From Croceicoccus hydrothermalis (lineage in GTDB: Bacteria; Pseudomonadota; Alphaproteobacteria; Sphingomonadales; Sphingomonadaceae), in the NCBI RefSeq assembly GCF_022378335.1, contig NZ_JAIQCI010000014.1, positions 1 to 64,000 on the forward strand: a DNA stretch of 64,000 nucleotides, written 5' to 3'. Both the position numbers and the translations under genes were made by a program. Every line of letters begins with the position of its first letter. Positions within the stretch are counted from its first letter, which is position 1. This document shows, piece after piece, positions 52,828 to 62,109 of the stretch. The notes under the pieces are model-generated. The model was not told the origin of the DNA, did no database searches, and was given only the letters and a program-made list of their open reading frames with translations.

Positions 52828-53086
52828 CGGGCACAATCTAGGATGCGGTGCGCCGAATGCCAGACGCGGGTCTTCCGGAACGCAATACGCCCAGGTCTCA
52901 GTTCAGACAGGATGCGCCGGGGATCCGGTGCAGGCGCGCCATCCGGGCATTCCGGGCGAATGACGGCTGCGGCGGATAAGGCGCGCGGCGGGCGCCGCAC
53001 GACCGGCTCTTGCCGGAACGCGCATCGCGGTTTCGTTCGTGCGCCGATTATGGGCCGCATCACGCAGGGCACGAGCCCGGCGTTGC

Positions 53087-54304
53087 CTATTCCGGCGTGC
53101 GTTCGCGGCGAAGCAGGCGGACATAGGTGTCTGCGACCGCGCTATTGATCGTGTCCCAGGCATAATCGGCGGCCCGTGCCTCACCCGCCGCACCATGCCG
53201 CCGGGCCAGCGTTTCGTCCGTGACATAGGCGGTGAGCGCCTCTGCAAAGGCATCGACATTGCCCGGCGCGACCAGCATGCCCGATTCGCCATCGGCGACG
53301 AGGCTGCTGCTCCCCGTGGCGGCGGCGGCGACCACCGGCACGGCGCAGGCCATTGCCTCCAGCGTGACATTGCCGAATGTCTCGGTCACCGACGGATTGA
53401 AGAAAACATCCATCGACGCGACCGCGCGACCCAGATTTTCGCCTGTCTGATGGCCGATAAACACGCCATGGGGCAGATTATCCTCGAACCATGCGCGGGC
53501 GGGCCCTTCGCCGATGACGAGCACGCGATGCGCAACGCCGGCCTCGCGCAATTGGCGGACGGCGGCGGTGAACACGTCCAGCCCCTTTTCCATGACCAGC
53601 CGGCCAAGGAAGCCCACGACCTTTTCATCGTCCCCGATGCCGAGCGACCGGCGCCAGCCCATGTCGCGGCGCGCAGGGTTGAAGATGTCGCGATCGACCC
53701 CCCGCGTCCATAGCGACACGTCGTCGTTCATGCCCTGCGCCTTCAACAGTTCCACCATCGAGGGCGAGGGCGCGACCAGCGCGTCGCAGCGGTTGTAGAA
53801 CCGGCGCAATCCCTTCACCATCAACGGTTCGAGAAACGCCGCATTGTAGTAGCGCGGATAGGTTTCGAACCGCGTATGCACCGAGGCCAGCACCGGGATA
53901 CCCCGCGCCCGCGCCCAGGTGACGGCGCGGTGGCCGAGGATGTCGGGGCTCGCCACATGCACCACATGGGGCGCGAGCCGGGCAAGGTCGCGGCGCGCCG
54001 TCGCCGACAGCGCGATGGGAAGGCGATATTCGCTGCGCCCCGGTATCGGCACGGCCGGCACGCCGATCAGCGGGCCCGTGGCGGGAAAGGCGGGTTCGTC
54101 CACCACCGGCGAATAGGTGCGCACCTCGACCCCCTGCCGCAACAGATATTCGACCAGGCGGTTGAGCGCCTGGTTCGCGCCATCGCGCACGTAATTGTAA
54201 TTGCCGCTGAAGAGCGCGACACGCAGACGATCGGGTGACATGTCGCCGCCCATACCCCCCGCCGAACGCTTTGGCGAGGGGGCTGCGTCGTCGTCGCCGC
54301 TCAT
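53087..54304 (-). CDS. GT4-family glycosyltransferase
   Basis: A 405-residue family 4 glycosyltransferase of the GT-B fold, probably transferring a hexose to a lipid or polysaccharide acceptor at the inner membrane. Blocks include RVALFSGNYNYVRDGANQ near the N-terminus, HVASPDILGH, SVHTRFETYPRYY, the GFLGRLVMEKGLDV nucleotide-sugar region and the EX7E motif in TETFGNVTLEAMACAVPVV. It resembles alpha-mannosyl/sulfoquinovosyl-type enzymes, but the sugar is unproven. ATG 54304 overlaps the transporter stop (ATGA); MSPDRLRV at 54241 is an alternative start. Confidence 0.9.
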   Translation of the reverse strand: MSGDDDAAPSPKRSAGGMGGDMSPDRLRVALFSGNYNYVRDGANQALNRLVEYLLRQGVEVRTYSPVVDEPAFPATGPLIGVPAVPIPGRSEYRLPIALSATARRDLARLAPHVVHVASPDILGHRAVTWARARGIPVLASVHTRFETYPRYYNAAFLEPLMVKGLRRFYNRCDALVAPSPSMVELLKAQGMNDDVSLWTRGVDRDIFNPARRDMGWRRSLGIGDDEKVVGFLGRLVMEKGLDVFTAAVRQLREAGVAHRVLVIGEGPARAWFEDNLPHGVFIGHQTGENLGRAVASMDVFFNPSVTETFGNVTLEAMACAVPVVAAAATGSSSLVADGESGMLVAPGNVDAFAEALTAYVTDETLARRHGAAGEARAADYAWDTINSAVADTYVRLLRRERTPE

Positions 54305-54975
54305 GCCGGGGTCTGGCGGGGTCCCGGCCGATCCAGCCGTGTCCCGATCGCAACCGACGCCGACACCAGCCACGGCACGACAAGAAGCGAAAGCGTGACC
54401 TTTGCCAGCAATTGCCCGACGAGCAGCGGCAAAATCGGGAACACGCCCAAAAACGCGACCGTGATGAAAATGACCGTATCGACCGCCTGTGAAATGGCAC
54501 CGGCGATACCGGCGCGCACCCACACCGGCCCACCCATGCGTTCGCGCACGAAGGAGATGATCGTCACGTTGAGCAATTGGGACACGCCATAGGCGATCGG
54601 CCCGGCGAGCCAGATCCGGAACGTCCCCGACAGGACGGTCTGTATCGCGGTGAGCCGTTCGGGTTCCATGTCCGGGGAAGGAGGGAGTGCCGACACGAAG
54701 ATCGACAGCAGGATTGCGGCCACCAGCGGCACGAAACCCCACAGCACCAGCCGGTTCGCCACCCGCCGTCCGTAAAGCTCCGTCACCGCGCCGCCCAGAA
54801 TGACGAGAATGAGAAACGCGAACATGCCCGATTCCACCGCGAACGGGCCGAGCGCGACCTGCTTGTTCCCCAGCACGCCCGCAATGCATGTCATCCCGCC
54901 ATAAAGCAGGGCGAACACGAAAAGGGCAGGGGCGATGACCGGGCGACCGGCAAGAGATGCGGAATGTTCGTTCAT
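54301..54975 (-). CDS. yhhQ: Queuosine precursor transporter (YhhQ/COG1738-type)
   Basis: A 224-residue membrane protein with six predicted helices. Core motifs of the VUT/YhhQ family are ALLYGGMTCIAGVLGNKQVALGPF, LGGAVTELYGRRVANRLVLWGF and a SGTFRIWLAGPIAYGVSQLLNV region. Members import 7-cyano- or 7-aminomethyl-7-deazaguanine for queuosine tRNA modification. The start MNEHSAS at 54975 is preferred over an in-frame upstream ATG inside short tandem repeats. It is coupled to the glycosyltransferase (ATGA) despite the unrelated role. Confidence 0.88.
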   Translation of the reverse strand: MNEHSASLAGRPVIAPALFVFALLYGGMTCIAGVLGNKQVALGPFAVESGMFAFLILVILGGAVTELYGRRVANRLVLWGFVPLVAAILLSIFVSALPPSPDMEPERLTAIQTVLSGTFRIWLAGPIAYGVSQLLNVTIISFVRERMGGPVWVRAGIAGAISQAVDTVIFITVAFLGVFPILPLLVGQLLAKVTLSLLVVPWLVSASVAIGTRLDRPGPRQTPA

Positions 54976-55001
54976 CCCTGCAGGCGATAGCCGGTTTGGC
55001 C

Positions 55002-55036
55002 CATACCGCAAGAGCATACCGCAAGAGCATACCGCA
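55002..55036. repeat. 13-base tandem repeat
   Basis: CATACCGCAAGAG occurs twice in succession, followed by a third partial copy (CATACCGCA). It lies in the 162-base gap between the transporter gene (-) and the PfkB kinase gene (+), and extends the apparent upstream reading frame of the transporter. Confidence 0.85.
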
Positions 55037-55137
55037 GGCCCATCCGCCATCGGGGCGATTGACCGGCGGCCTGTCGCTGGCTAGTTGCGCGGGTTTCCTG
55101 CCCCTTCTTGAAAAGCGCGTTTTGCCCGGAGAGCCGA

Positions 55138-56124
55138 TTGTCCGCCGAACCTTATGACATTGTCGCGCTGGGCGATGCCATCGTCGATGTGCTGGCCCGC
55201 CGGGACGATGCGTTTCTGGGTGCGTGCGGGGTGGAGAAGGGGACGATGCGCCTTCTTGGCGATGCGGATGCCGCGGCATTGGCCCGCGCGATGCACGACA
55301 GCGGCACGGTGGACGAAATTCCGGGCGGAAGCGCGGCGAACACGCTCGCCGGGGTCGCGGCGCAGGGGGCACGGGCACGCTTCATCGGGCAGACGGGCGC
55401 CGACCGGCTGGGCACCTTGTTCGCGCAGCATATGGACGCGCTGCGCGTCGATTTCGACACGCCGCCCATTGCCGATGCGCCGACGGGCCGCTGCTTCATC
55501 CTCATCAGCCCGGATGCGCAACGCACGATGCAGACAGCGCCGGGGGCAAGCCATCTGCTGACCCGCGATGCGCTGGACGAGGATGCGATCCGTTCGGCGC
55601 GCATCCTGTTCCTCGAAGGGTATCTGTGGGGGCCGGAGACGCCACGCGGCGCCATGGTCCGCGCGATCGAAATCGCAAGGCGGGAGCAGCGCAAGGTCGC
55701 CTTTACCCTGTCCGATTCCATCGTCATTCCGGGGCGCCGCGACAGCCTCGCGCGGCTGGTGGCGGACGGGGGCGTCGATATATTGTTCGCGAACGAATAC
55801 GAGGCGTGCCTGATGGCTGGCGTGCCCGATGCCGAAATGGCGATCGCCGCGCTTGCGCAGCAGGTGCCCACGCTGGTCGTGACGAAGGGGGCGGAGGGCG
55901 CGCTGGCCATGGCGGGCGGGGAGCGGGTGGAGATTGCCGCCGCGCCTGTCGAAACGGTGATCGACACGACCGGCGCGGGCGATCAGTTCGCAGCCGGCTT
56001 TCTCGCCACCCACGCGCGGGGCGGGGACATCGCCCAATGCCTCCATGGCGGAGCGGCGGCGGCGGCGGCGGTCATCGCCCATGTCGGCGCCCGCCCATTG
56101 ATGAACCCGAAAGGAACCCGATGA
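55138..56124 (+). CDS. PfkB-family carbohydrate/nucleoside kinase
   Basis: A 328-residue ribokinase-family enzyme. The start is TTG 55138, preceded by CGGAGAG six bases upstream; the next frame candidate at 55108 has no ribosome site. The N-terminal YDIVALGDAIVDVLA and the EIPGGSAANTLAGVAAQG block bind substrate. The C-terminal PfkB signature DTTGAGDQFAAGF contains the catalytic Asp. It resembles adenosine kinase-like members of the family, so the substrate is probably a nucleoside or sugar. The stop overlaps the LOG gene (ATGA). Confidence 0.88.
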   Translation: MSAEPYDIVALGDAIVDVLARRDDAFLGACGVEKGTMRLLGDADAAALARAMHDSGTVDEIPGGSAANTLAGVAAQGARARFIGQTGADRLGTLFAQHMDALRVDFDTPPIADAPTGRCFILISPDAQRTMQTAPGASHLLTRDALDEDAIRSARILFLEGYLWGPETPRGAMVRAIEIARREQRKVAFTLSDSIVIPGRRDSLARLVADGGVDILFANEYEACLMAGVPDAEMAIAALAQQVPTLVVTKGAEGALAMAGGERVEIAAAPVETVIDTTGAGDQFAAGFLATHARGGDIAQCLHGGAAAAAAVIAHVGARPLMNPKGTR

Positions 56125-56702
56125 TGCCCGCGATACGCGCGCTCGCAGTCTATTGCGGATCGGCACAAGGCCGCGACCCCGAACATATGGACACCGCCCG
56201 CCGGCTGGGCCGCGCGATGGCGGAGGAAGGGATCGATCTCGTCTATGGCGGGGGCAGGCTCGGCCTGATGGGCGCGGTGGCCGATGCGGTGCTGGACGCT
56301 GGCGGTAAGGTCTTCGGCGTGATCCCCGATGCACTCGTCCGGCACGAGGTCGCGCACACGGGCCTCACCGAGTTGCACACGGTCGCCGACATGCATCAGC
56401 GCAAGGCGAAGATGACGCAGCTTGCCGATGGTTTCCTGTGCCTGCCGGGCGGGATCGGCACGATGGACGAATTGTTCGAGGCGTGGACCTGGAATGCGCT
56501 CGGCTATCACGCAAAGCCGTTCTGCCTCCTCAACAGCAGCGGATATTGGGACCGGTTCACTGCCTTTTGCGACCATATGCGCAACGAAGGCTTCATGAGC
56601 GAGCAGCGCCGAAGCCAGCTTTTGTGCGCCGAAACGATCGGCGATGCGCTTACCGTGCTGGAAGCGGCGGCGAGTGCGAAACCGGGCGGGCCGGTCTGGT
56701 AG
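56121..56702 (+). CDS. LOG-family protein (cytokinin riboside 5'-monophosphate phosphoribohydrolase-like)
   Basis: A 193-residue Rossmann-fold protein with the LOG signature PGGIGTMDELFEA and YGGGRLGLMGAVADAV. LOG enzymes hydrolyse N6-modified AMP to free base; bacterial members often act on AMP or related nucleotides. The ATG overlaps the stop of the PfkB gene, forming a two-gene unit that looks like nucleotide salvage. The stop lies only three bases from the convergent cdd stop. Bacterial function is often called lysine decarboxylase-like by mistake, and I do not support that. Confidence 0.9.
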   Translation: MMPAIRALAVYCGSAQGRDPEHMDTARRLGRAMAEEGIDLVYGGGRLGLMGAVADAVLDAGGKVFGVIPDALVRHEVAHTGLTELHTVADMHQRKAKMTQLADGFLCLPGGIGTMDELFEAWTWNALGYHAKPFCLLNSSGYWDRFTAFCDHMRNEGFMSEQRRSQLLCAETIGDALTVLEAAASAKPGGPVW

Positions 56703-56705
56703 GTA

Positions 56706-57158
56706 TCAACGCGGCGTAAGCGCGTCCGGCCCGAAACCGTGCGGCAACAGGGCGCGGATCGTCGTGTCGAGACGGGCATCGCCCTGCGCCGCGACGCAGG
56801 TGACCGCGATGTCCCGGCCCGAAAGGCACGCCGCCTCGTAAATCGCCTGTCGGCAACCGCCGCATGGCGTCACCACGTCGGTGCCCGCGATACCCTCGCC
56901 CGATGCCGCGCCGCCCGCGATCACCACATGGGTGATCTGCGCGAGGCCAAAACGATGCTGCGCCGCGCTCAATGCCGATTGCTCCGCACACAGGCCGAGC
57001 CGGTAGCATGCGTTTTCCATGTTCGCGCCGGTCGCGATCGTGCCATCGGTGGCCAGCACCGCGCACCCGACGCGAAAGTTGGAGTAGGGCGCGTGTGCAC
57101 GGGCGGCGGCGGCGCGGGCCGCGGCGATAAGATCCTCGATGGTCATGCCCGCTTTCAT
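56706..57158 (-). CDS. cdd: Cytidine deaminase
   Basis: Zinc-dependent deamination of cytidine and deoxycytidine to uridine for pyrimidine salvage. The 150-residue protein has the zinc-binding CAEQSA (Cys, with Glu following) and TPCGGCRQAIYEA motifs, and the substrate segment APYSNFRVGCAVL. Length is typical of the tetrameric class. It is convergent with the LOG gene and close to the PfkB kinase, forming a nucleoside-salvage neighbourhood. The upstream 37-base gap precedes the TonB-like gene end. Confidence 0.93.
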   Translation of the reverse strand: MKAGMTIEDLIAAARAAAARAHAPYSNFRVGCAVLATDGTIATGANMENACYRLGLCAEQSALSAAQHRFGLAQITHVVIAGGAASGEGIAGTDVVTPCGGCRQAIYEAACLSGRDIAVTCVAAQGDARLDTTIRALLPHGFGPDALTPR

Positions 57159-57195
57159 ATCGGCGCGACGACCGGGCGCAAGGGTGCAGCGCGCC

Positions 57196-58002
57196 CTATC
57201 GGTTCAGAGAGAAGGTGATCGGCACCATGACCCATGCCGCCACGGCGCGCCCCGCCTGCATCGCCGGTTTGAACCGCCATTTGCGCACGGCGCGCAAGGC
57301 CGCCTCGTCGAGCCGGGAGGAGCGGCTTCCCTCTGCAACATTCAGCGTATCGACCCGGCCCGACGGATCGACCAGCACGCGCAGCAGCACCGTGCCTTCC
57401 TCGCGTGCGCGCCGCGCGATGAACGGATATTCGGGGGCGGGATTGTCGCGCTGCGCCGCGGCGACGTCGGGCGGGGTGATCGGTGCGGGCGCAGGAGCAG
57501 GCGCTGCGGGCGCGGATGCCGCCACGGGCATGGGCGGCAGGGCAATGGGCGCAAGCGGCACGTTTGCCACCGGCGCGGCCGTGCGGGCGAGCGCGATGCT
57601 TGGCACGGGCGCGACCGTTTCGCGCATCGGGGCAGAGGGTGCCTGTGGCTGAGGCTGCGTATCCGGTTCGGGGTTGGCGACAGGTTCGGCCGGTTCGGGC
57701 ACATTGGCGGCGAGCGGGATGTCGAAGCTCTGCACGACCGGGGCCGGGTCCGCGTGGTTCGCCGCCACGCCAAGGGTCAGCAGCCCCGCGAACGCGATGG
57801 CGTGAATGGACGCGACCACCGCAACGCTGCGCCAGTCGAACGTGGCGGCGCGATAGCCGGACGGCACAAAGGCCGCCGCGGAACCGGCATCGTCATACAG
57901 GGGTGCCGGGGCCGCCCGTGCCGACCGGGCGGGGCGGTCCTCCGGCTCCATCGCTATGTCCGATTGATCGAAAAGGCTCGAATTGCCGGAGTGCAGATAC
58001 AC
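57196..58002 (-). CDS. TonB-like energy-transducer protein of the iron locus
   Basis: A 268-residue protein with the TonB plan. A helix at about residue 60 (VAVVASIHAIAFAGLLTLG) contains the His typical of TonB. A long Pro/Ala-rich spacer follows, then a C-terminal TonB domain (EYPFIARRAREEGTVLLRVLVDPSGRVDTL, ending ALRAVRKWRFKPA). The cytoplasmic N-terminus is unusually long (about 55 residues) compared with the classic form. GTG 58002 has an AAGGGG six bases before it and is preferred over the TTG overlapping the receptor stop and the ATG at 57951. It lies directly downstream of the siderophore receptor. Confidence 0.8.
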   Translation of the reverse strand: MYLHSGNSSLFDQSDIAMEPEDRPARSARAAPAPLYDDAGSAAAFVPSGYRAATFDWRSVAVVASIHAIAFAGLLTLGVAANHADPAPVVQSFDIPLAANVPEPAEPVANPEPDTQPQPQAPSAPMRETVAPVPSIALARTAAPVANVPLAPIALPPMPVAASAPAAPAPAPAPITPPDVAAAQRDNPAPEYPFIARRAREEGTVLLRVLVDPSGRVDTLNVAEGSRSSRLDEAALRAVRKWRFKPAMQAGRAVAAWVMVPITFSLNR

Positions 58003-58058
58003 GCGATTCCCCTTAATCAGCGATATTGCGAATGATTTGCACCCCGGCGATCCGAAAA

Positions 58059-60299
58059 TCAATAGCGGACGCTGAGTGTGGCGAGCGCCTGGCGCCCCGC
58101 GGCCGGCACCGCGAAATGCGGATTACGCAGCTTTGCCACATAGCGTTCGTCGGTCAGGTTCTGCACGTTGAGACGCAGGCCGAGATTGTCCGTAAACAGG
58201 AATTCGGCATTCGCGTCGAACCGGATATAGCCGTCCGCGCTAATCAGATTGCCGCCATCGGCGTAACGCTTCGACGCGCCATATGCACCGCCGCCTACCG
58301 CAAAGCGCGGCGTCACCTGATAATTGGCGGTGACGGCATAGTTATGCTTCGGCGTGTTGGGCAGGGCATTGCCAAAATCCGGATTGGGGACGATCTCGCC
58401 TTCGCGGTTGATCATCTCCCTGTCCCGCAGCTCGCTGTCAACATAGGTGTAGCCGGCTAGAAGCGTAAGCCCGCCGACCGTGCCCGATGCGCTGATCTCG
58501 GCGCCCTGCAGACGTCCCGAACCGAACACATTGGTCAATTCGCCATTCGCGTCTGCTTCGAGGATGTTGTTGCGGTTCACCCGGTAAAGGGCGCCCGACA
58601 CCAACATGTTGCCGCCGAACAACTCGGCCTTGGCACCGACCTCCCAGTTTTCGAAGCTTTGCGGTTCGCGCGTTTGATTGTTGCTCCCAAGATTATCCGA
58701 CCCTTCGCCCACCGTGGTGCCCGGGGGCGTCTTGGAGTCGGCGTAGGATGCGTAAATGCTGGTATTTGTGGTCGGCTTGAAGATGACGCCCGCCTGATAG
58801 GTGAAGAAATCGCCGCTGTTGGACGCATCATAACAACCGCCGCGACCGCAACCCGATGCCGACGCGGAAAAGTCGGTCCACCGTATCCCCGCATTCACCA
58901 AAAGCGAAGGTGCAAGCGTGATCGTGTCGAACATGTAGAGGCTGTAATCTTCGGCATGGGCGAAGCTCGGGCTGTCGCTGACCGTGATGGAACCGTTCCA
59001 CGGATCGGACGGATTGGGATTGTCGAGGCTGGTGCAATTGAAATTGCCAAATGCTTCTTCGGGGCAATTGCGGTCGCCGGTATCCACGCTGTAGCCTCGG
59101 TTCGTGCTGTCCGAGGCGGTAAATTCGAACCCGGTCGACAGGCTGTGGCCGATGCCGCCGGTATCGAAAACAGCCGCGATATTGGTGTTGCTGCCCATGC
59201 TTTCATTCAACGAATTGCGGCTCTTGGTGGCGCGCCAAACATTGCCGTCGGCCACGTTGCCCGCGCTGTCGTCGGGGTTGGTCACAATGTAATTGTTGCG
59301 CGACCGGCTGATCCGCGTGCCGTGCGACAAGGTGACGCCGCCGCCCAGATAGCCTTCGAACTGAAAATTGCCCGAATCGACGCTGGTGTCCTGAAAATCG
59401 CGGGACAGCAGGCCGTAGAAATTGTCGAAATCCGTGTCGGCGGGCCGACGCACCCCGCCATCGAGCTGATCGCGCGAGGTCAGCGGGATACCATAATCGG
59501 GAATGCCATCCGATTCATAATGGTAATAGGCAAGGCTGGCCGTGATCGGCGTGCCCACGCCCCAGGTGATCGAGGGCGATACGCCCCACCGATCGCTGAA
59601 TACGGCGTCGCGGCCCGCAACCTCGGAATCCTGATACATGCCGACGACCCGCACGGCGAGCTTATCCGCGATCTGGGTATTGACGTCCGCCGTCGCGCGA
59701 TAAAAATCGCTTGTTCCGATCGTGCCTTGCGCGCTGAACGCGGTGCCTTCACGCGCGACCTTGGACACAAGGTTGATGGCGCCCGCCGCGGTCCCGCGCC
59801 CGCCGAAGGTTGAGCTTGGCCCCTTTGCCACCTCGATCGCTTCGAGCGCGAAGGTTTCGCGCGTCTGCGAACCGATGTCGCGCAGGCCATCGACGAACAC
59901 ATCGCCCGTCGCATCGACCCCGCGAATGAGCGGAATGTCCGCCGCCGCCGTACCGCCTTCGCCCGCGCCCAGCGTGATGCCAGGCACCGTGCGTAGCGCA
60001 TCCTCAAGCGTGAAGGACGCGGTGTGTTCGATCACGTCCTCTGTCACGACATTGACGATGCGCGGCGTATCGATGAGCGGGGCGGTAGCCTTGGGCGAAC
60101 GCTGCGCCTCTGCGCGATAGCCGTCGCTGACCGCATCGTCGGTGATGGTCATCCCCTCCAGCCGGGTTTCGGCCTGTTCGACGGTGCCGGTCGCCGTGGT
60201 TCCCTGCGCCAGCGCGGGCGAGGCGAAGGCGGCGGCGGTGCCGATGCAGCCAAGGACGAGCGAACGGTTGCGAAATGCGGTTGAGCGGTCGGTGTTCAT
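58059..60299 (-). CDS. TonB-dependent siderophore receptor (Fiu-like)
   Basis: A 746-residue outer-membrane receptor. It has a signal peptide, a plug domain (ALRTVPGITLGAGEGGTAAADIPLIRGVDATGDVFVDGLRDIG...EVAKGPSSTFGGRG) and a C-terminal beta-barrel ending in SVRY with the final aromatic residue. The TonB box region is near the mature N-terminus (EGMTITDDAV). The plug resembles catecholate/monomeric siderophore receptors of the Fiu type. Cys residues in the barrel loops (NCPEEAFGNFNC and GCGRGGC) may form disulfides. Two Fur-like palindromes lie upstream, so iron limitation probably induces it. Confidence 0.93.
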   Translation of the reverse strand: MNTDRSTAFRNRSLVLGCIGTAAAFASPALAQGTTATGTVEQAETRLEGMTITDDAVSDGYRAEAQRSPKATAPLIDTPRIVNVVTEDVIEHTASFTLEDALRTVPGITLGAGEGGTAAADIPLIRGVDATGDVFVDGLRDIGSQTRETFALEAIEVAKGPSSTFGGRGTAAGAINLVSKVAREGTAFSAQGTIGTSDFYRATADVNTQIADKLAVRVVGMYQDSEVAGRDAVFSDRWGVSPSITWGVGTPITASLAYYHYESDGIPDYGIPLTSRDQLDGGVRRPADTDFDNFYGLLSRDFQDTSVDSGNFQFEGYLGGGVTLSHGTRISRSRNNYIVTNPDDSAGNVADGNVWRATKSRNSLNESMGSNTNIAAVFDTGGIGHSLSTGFEFTASDSTNRGYSVDTGDRNCPEEAFGNFNCTSLDNPNPSDPWNGSITVSDSPSFAHAEDYSLYMFDTITLAPSLLVNAGIRWTDFSASASGCGRGGCYDASNSGDFFTYQAGVIFKPTTNTSIYASYADSKTPPGTTVGEGSDNLGSNNQTREPQSFENWEVGAKAELFGGNMLVSGALYRVNRNNILEADANGELTNVFGSGRLQGAEISASGTVGGLTLLAGYTYVDSELRDREMINREGEIVPNPDFGNALPNTPKHNYAVTANYQVTPRFAVGGGAYGASKRYADGGNLISADGYIRFDANAEFLFTDNLGLRLNVQNLTDERYVAKLRNPHFAVPAAGRQALATLSVRY

Positions 60300-60350
60300 G
60301 AGTTCCCCTTCATGGTGAGCCCGATCGGTCGGGCGTCGTGATGGGGGCGC

Positions 60351-60400
60351 TATTGCGAACCATTTTCACTACGTCAAGCTTATTGCAAAAGATTCGTAAT
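60351..60400. promoter_or_regulatory. Fur-like operator region
   Basis: The 117-base gap between piuC and the receptor gene has two related sites. The better one, ATTGCAAAAGATTCGTAAT at 60382-60400, is a 19-base imperfect palindrome (ATTGCAAA / TTCGTAAT). A half-site-like ATTGCGAACCATTTTCACT is at 60352-60370. Both fit the AT-rich inverted hexamers of alphaproteobacterial Fur-type boxes. The assignment is by eye. Confidence 0.55.
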
Positions 60401-60416
60401 AGCATTTCGTGTCGCG

Positions 60417-61100
60417 TCAGCTATCCGCCCAGCGACGTAGCAGGTTGTGATACAAAGCGGTAAGCGCGATCACCGTCGCATCCTCGCCGCCGTGGCGGGC
60501 GGTGAGGTCCTGTACCGCGCGGTCGAGCCGGAACAGCTCCTCGCGTTCCGCATCGCTGCGCACCATGCTCTGTAACCAGAAGAACGAGGCGGTACGGGCG
60601 CCACGGGTCACCGGCTCGACCCGGTGCACGCTCGACGCGGGGTAAAGCACGGCGTGACCCGCCGGCAGCTTCACCCGGTGCTCGCCGAACAGATCCTCGA
60701 CCACGAGCGCGCCGCCGTCATAATCCTCCGGCTCCTCCAGAAACACGGTGCAGGAAAGGTCGCTGCGGATGACGAAGTCGGTTCCGCGCAAGCGGCGGAT
60801 CGCATTGTCCACATGCGCGCCGAACGTCTCGCCGCCCTCATACCGGTTGAACAGCGGGGGAAAGACCTTGAGCGGGAGCGCGGCGGAAATGAACAGCGGC
60901 GACCGGTTGAGCGCCGCTGCAACAAAGGCGCTTGCCTTGTTCGCCGTGTCGGATCCTTCCTGCAATTGCCGGTTCTTCTTGGCGAGGCGAGATTGATGGC
61001 CCGACGTCTCGTTCCCGTCGACCCACGGGCCGGCATCGATCACCGCGCGCAACTCGTGCACCTGTTCGCGCGACAGGAGTTCGGGAATGGAAAGCATCAT
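60417..61100 (-). CDS. piuC: PKHD-type Fe(II)/2-oxoglutarate hydroxylase PiuC
   Basis: A 227-residue dioxygenase of the PiuC/YbiX group, generally co-regulated with iron-siderophore receptors. The metal ligands are His and Asp in GAHVDNAI and the distal His in [10 protein letters not shown]; the 2-oxoglutarate Arg is in ARTASFF. The N-terminal [14 protein letters not shown] and the Arg-rich mid-region match the family. The ATG at 61100 is ten bases downstream of apbE. The direct substrate is unknown; in Pseudomonas it is linked to receptor-mediated iron uptake. It is the last gene of the PepSY-DUF2271-DUF4198-apbE-piuC operon. Confidence 0.93.
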   Translation of the reverse strand: MMLSIPELLSREQVHELRAVIDAGPWVDGNETSGHQSRLAKKNRQLQEGSDTANKASAFVAAALNRSPLFISAALPLKVFPPLFNRYEGGETFGAHVDNAIRRLRGTDFVIRSDLSCTVFLEEPEDYDGGALVVEDLFGEHRVKLPAGHAVLYPASSVHRVEPVTRGARTASFFWLQSMVRSDAEREELFRLDRAVQDLTARHGGEDATVIALTALYHNLLRRWADS

Positions 61101-61110
61101 GATCGCGGTC

Positions 61111-62109
61111 TCACAGCATGGCGCGCCAGGCGGCGCTGTATCGGATGGTTCCGCCAGCATCGGTCACGCGGGCGGGCAGGTGGCGGGCGTCGGCGAATGA
61201 CATCGCGTCACCGGGCGGCATCGCCATCAACGCGGTGGCAAGCGCGTCGGCCTGCATGCAATCGCGGTGGAGGACCGAGACGGCGCGCGATCCGCCGCGC
61301 ATCGGCGCCCCGGTCGTGGGTGCGATGGTGTGCGACCAGTCCTGCCCGCCGGCGGAGCGCCGCCGATGCCAGTCGCCGGAGGTGGCAAGCGCCCAGTTGC
61401 TTAACGCGACGCGGGCCGGCGGGGCGTCGATGCCGGGCGCATTTTCAAGCCCGACCCACCACGGCTGCCCGTCGCGGCGGACCCCGCATCCCCGCAATTC
61501 CCCGCCGATCTCGACGAGGTGATGCCCAATTCCCGCACGCGATAGCAGGATGGACGCGAGATCGACGGCATATCCCTTGGCAATGGCACTGAAATCGAGC
61601 GTCACTCCGCCGGGCTGTATGATGGTGTCGCTCTCCGCATCGAACATGATGGCGCGCCAGGCGGATGTATCGCCTGCGGGTGCGGGCATGGTCGCGGGCG
61701 GCGGTGCGGCGCCGAAACCCCACGCCTCGCTGACCCGGCCCAGCGCGGGGTCGAACGCCCCGCCGGTGGCCCGTGCGATATTGAGCGCGCAGTCCAGCAC
61801 CAGCGCGAATTGCGGCGGCATCGCGAAACGCGTGCCCGGACCGGCGCGGTTGAAGCGGCTGAGCAGCGAATCGGGGTTCCACTGGCTCATCTGCGCGGTG
61901 ACGAGCGCGATCGCGACCGCCATGCAGCGCCGCGCGCAGTCCGCGCCATCGCCATCGCCATCGCCCACACCGACGATACGCCAGGATGTTCCGATCGCCG
62001 CGCCATCGACGGTGAAATCCACGCCGTCCGCAAGGGGCAGGAACGACTGCGGCCGCCCCGCCATGGGCGGGACGGCCACGTCGATGGCGGCTTCGGCCAG
62101 CGCCGTCAC
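61111..62109 (-). CDS. apbE: FAD:protein FMN transferase ApbE
   Basis: A 332-residue flavin transferase that attaches FMN covalently to Ser/Thr of target proteins. Core motifs are [44 protein letters not shown] and the metal-binding [12 protein letters not shown]. There is no visible signal peptide or lipobox, unlike most periplasmic ApbE proteins, so it may be cytoplasmic or exported in an unusual way. The GTG start overlaps the DUF4198 stop (GTGA). It sits beside DUF2271 and PepSY genes, the classic context for flavinylated electron carriers. Confidence 0.9.
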   Translation of the reverse strand: MTALAEAAIDVAVPPMAGRPQSFLPLADGVDFTVDGAAIGTSWRIVGVGDGDGDGADCARRCMAVAIALVTAQMSQWNPDSLLSRFNRAGPGTRFAMPPQFALVLDCALNIARATGGAFDPALGRVSEAWGFGAAPPPATMPAPAGDTSAWRAIMFDAESDTIIQPGGVTLDFSAIAKGYAVDLASILLSRAGIGHHLVEIGGELRGCGVRRDGQPWWVGLENAPGIDAPPARVALSNWALATSGDWHRRRSAGGQDWSHTIAPTTGAPMRGGSRAVSVLHRDCMQADALATALMAMPPGDAMSFADARHLPARVTDAGGTIRYSAAWRAML

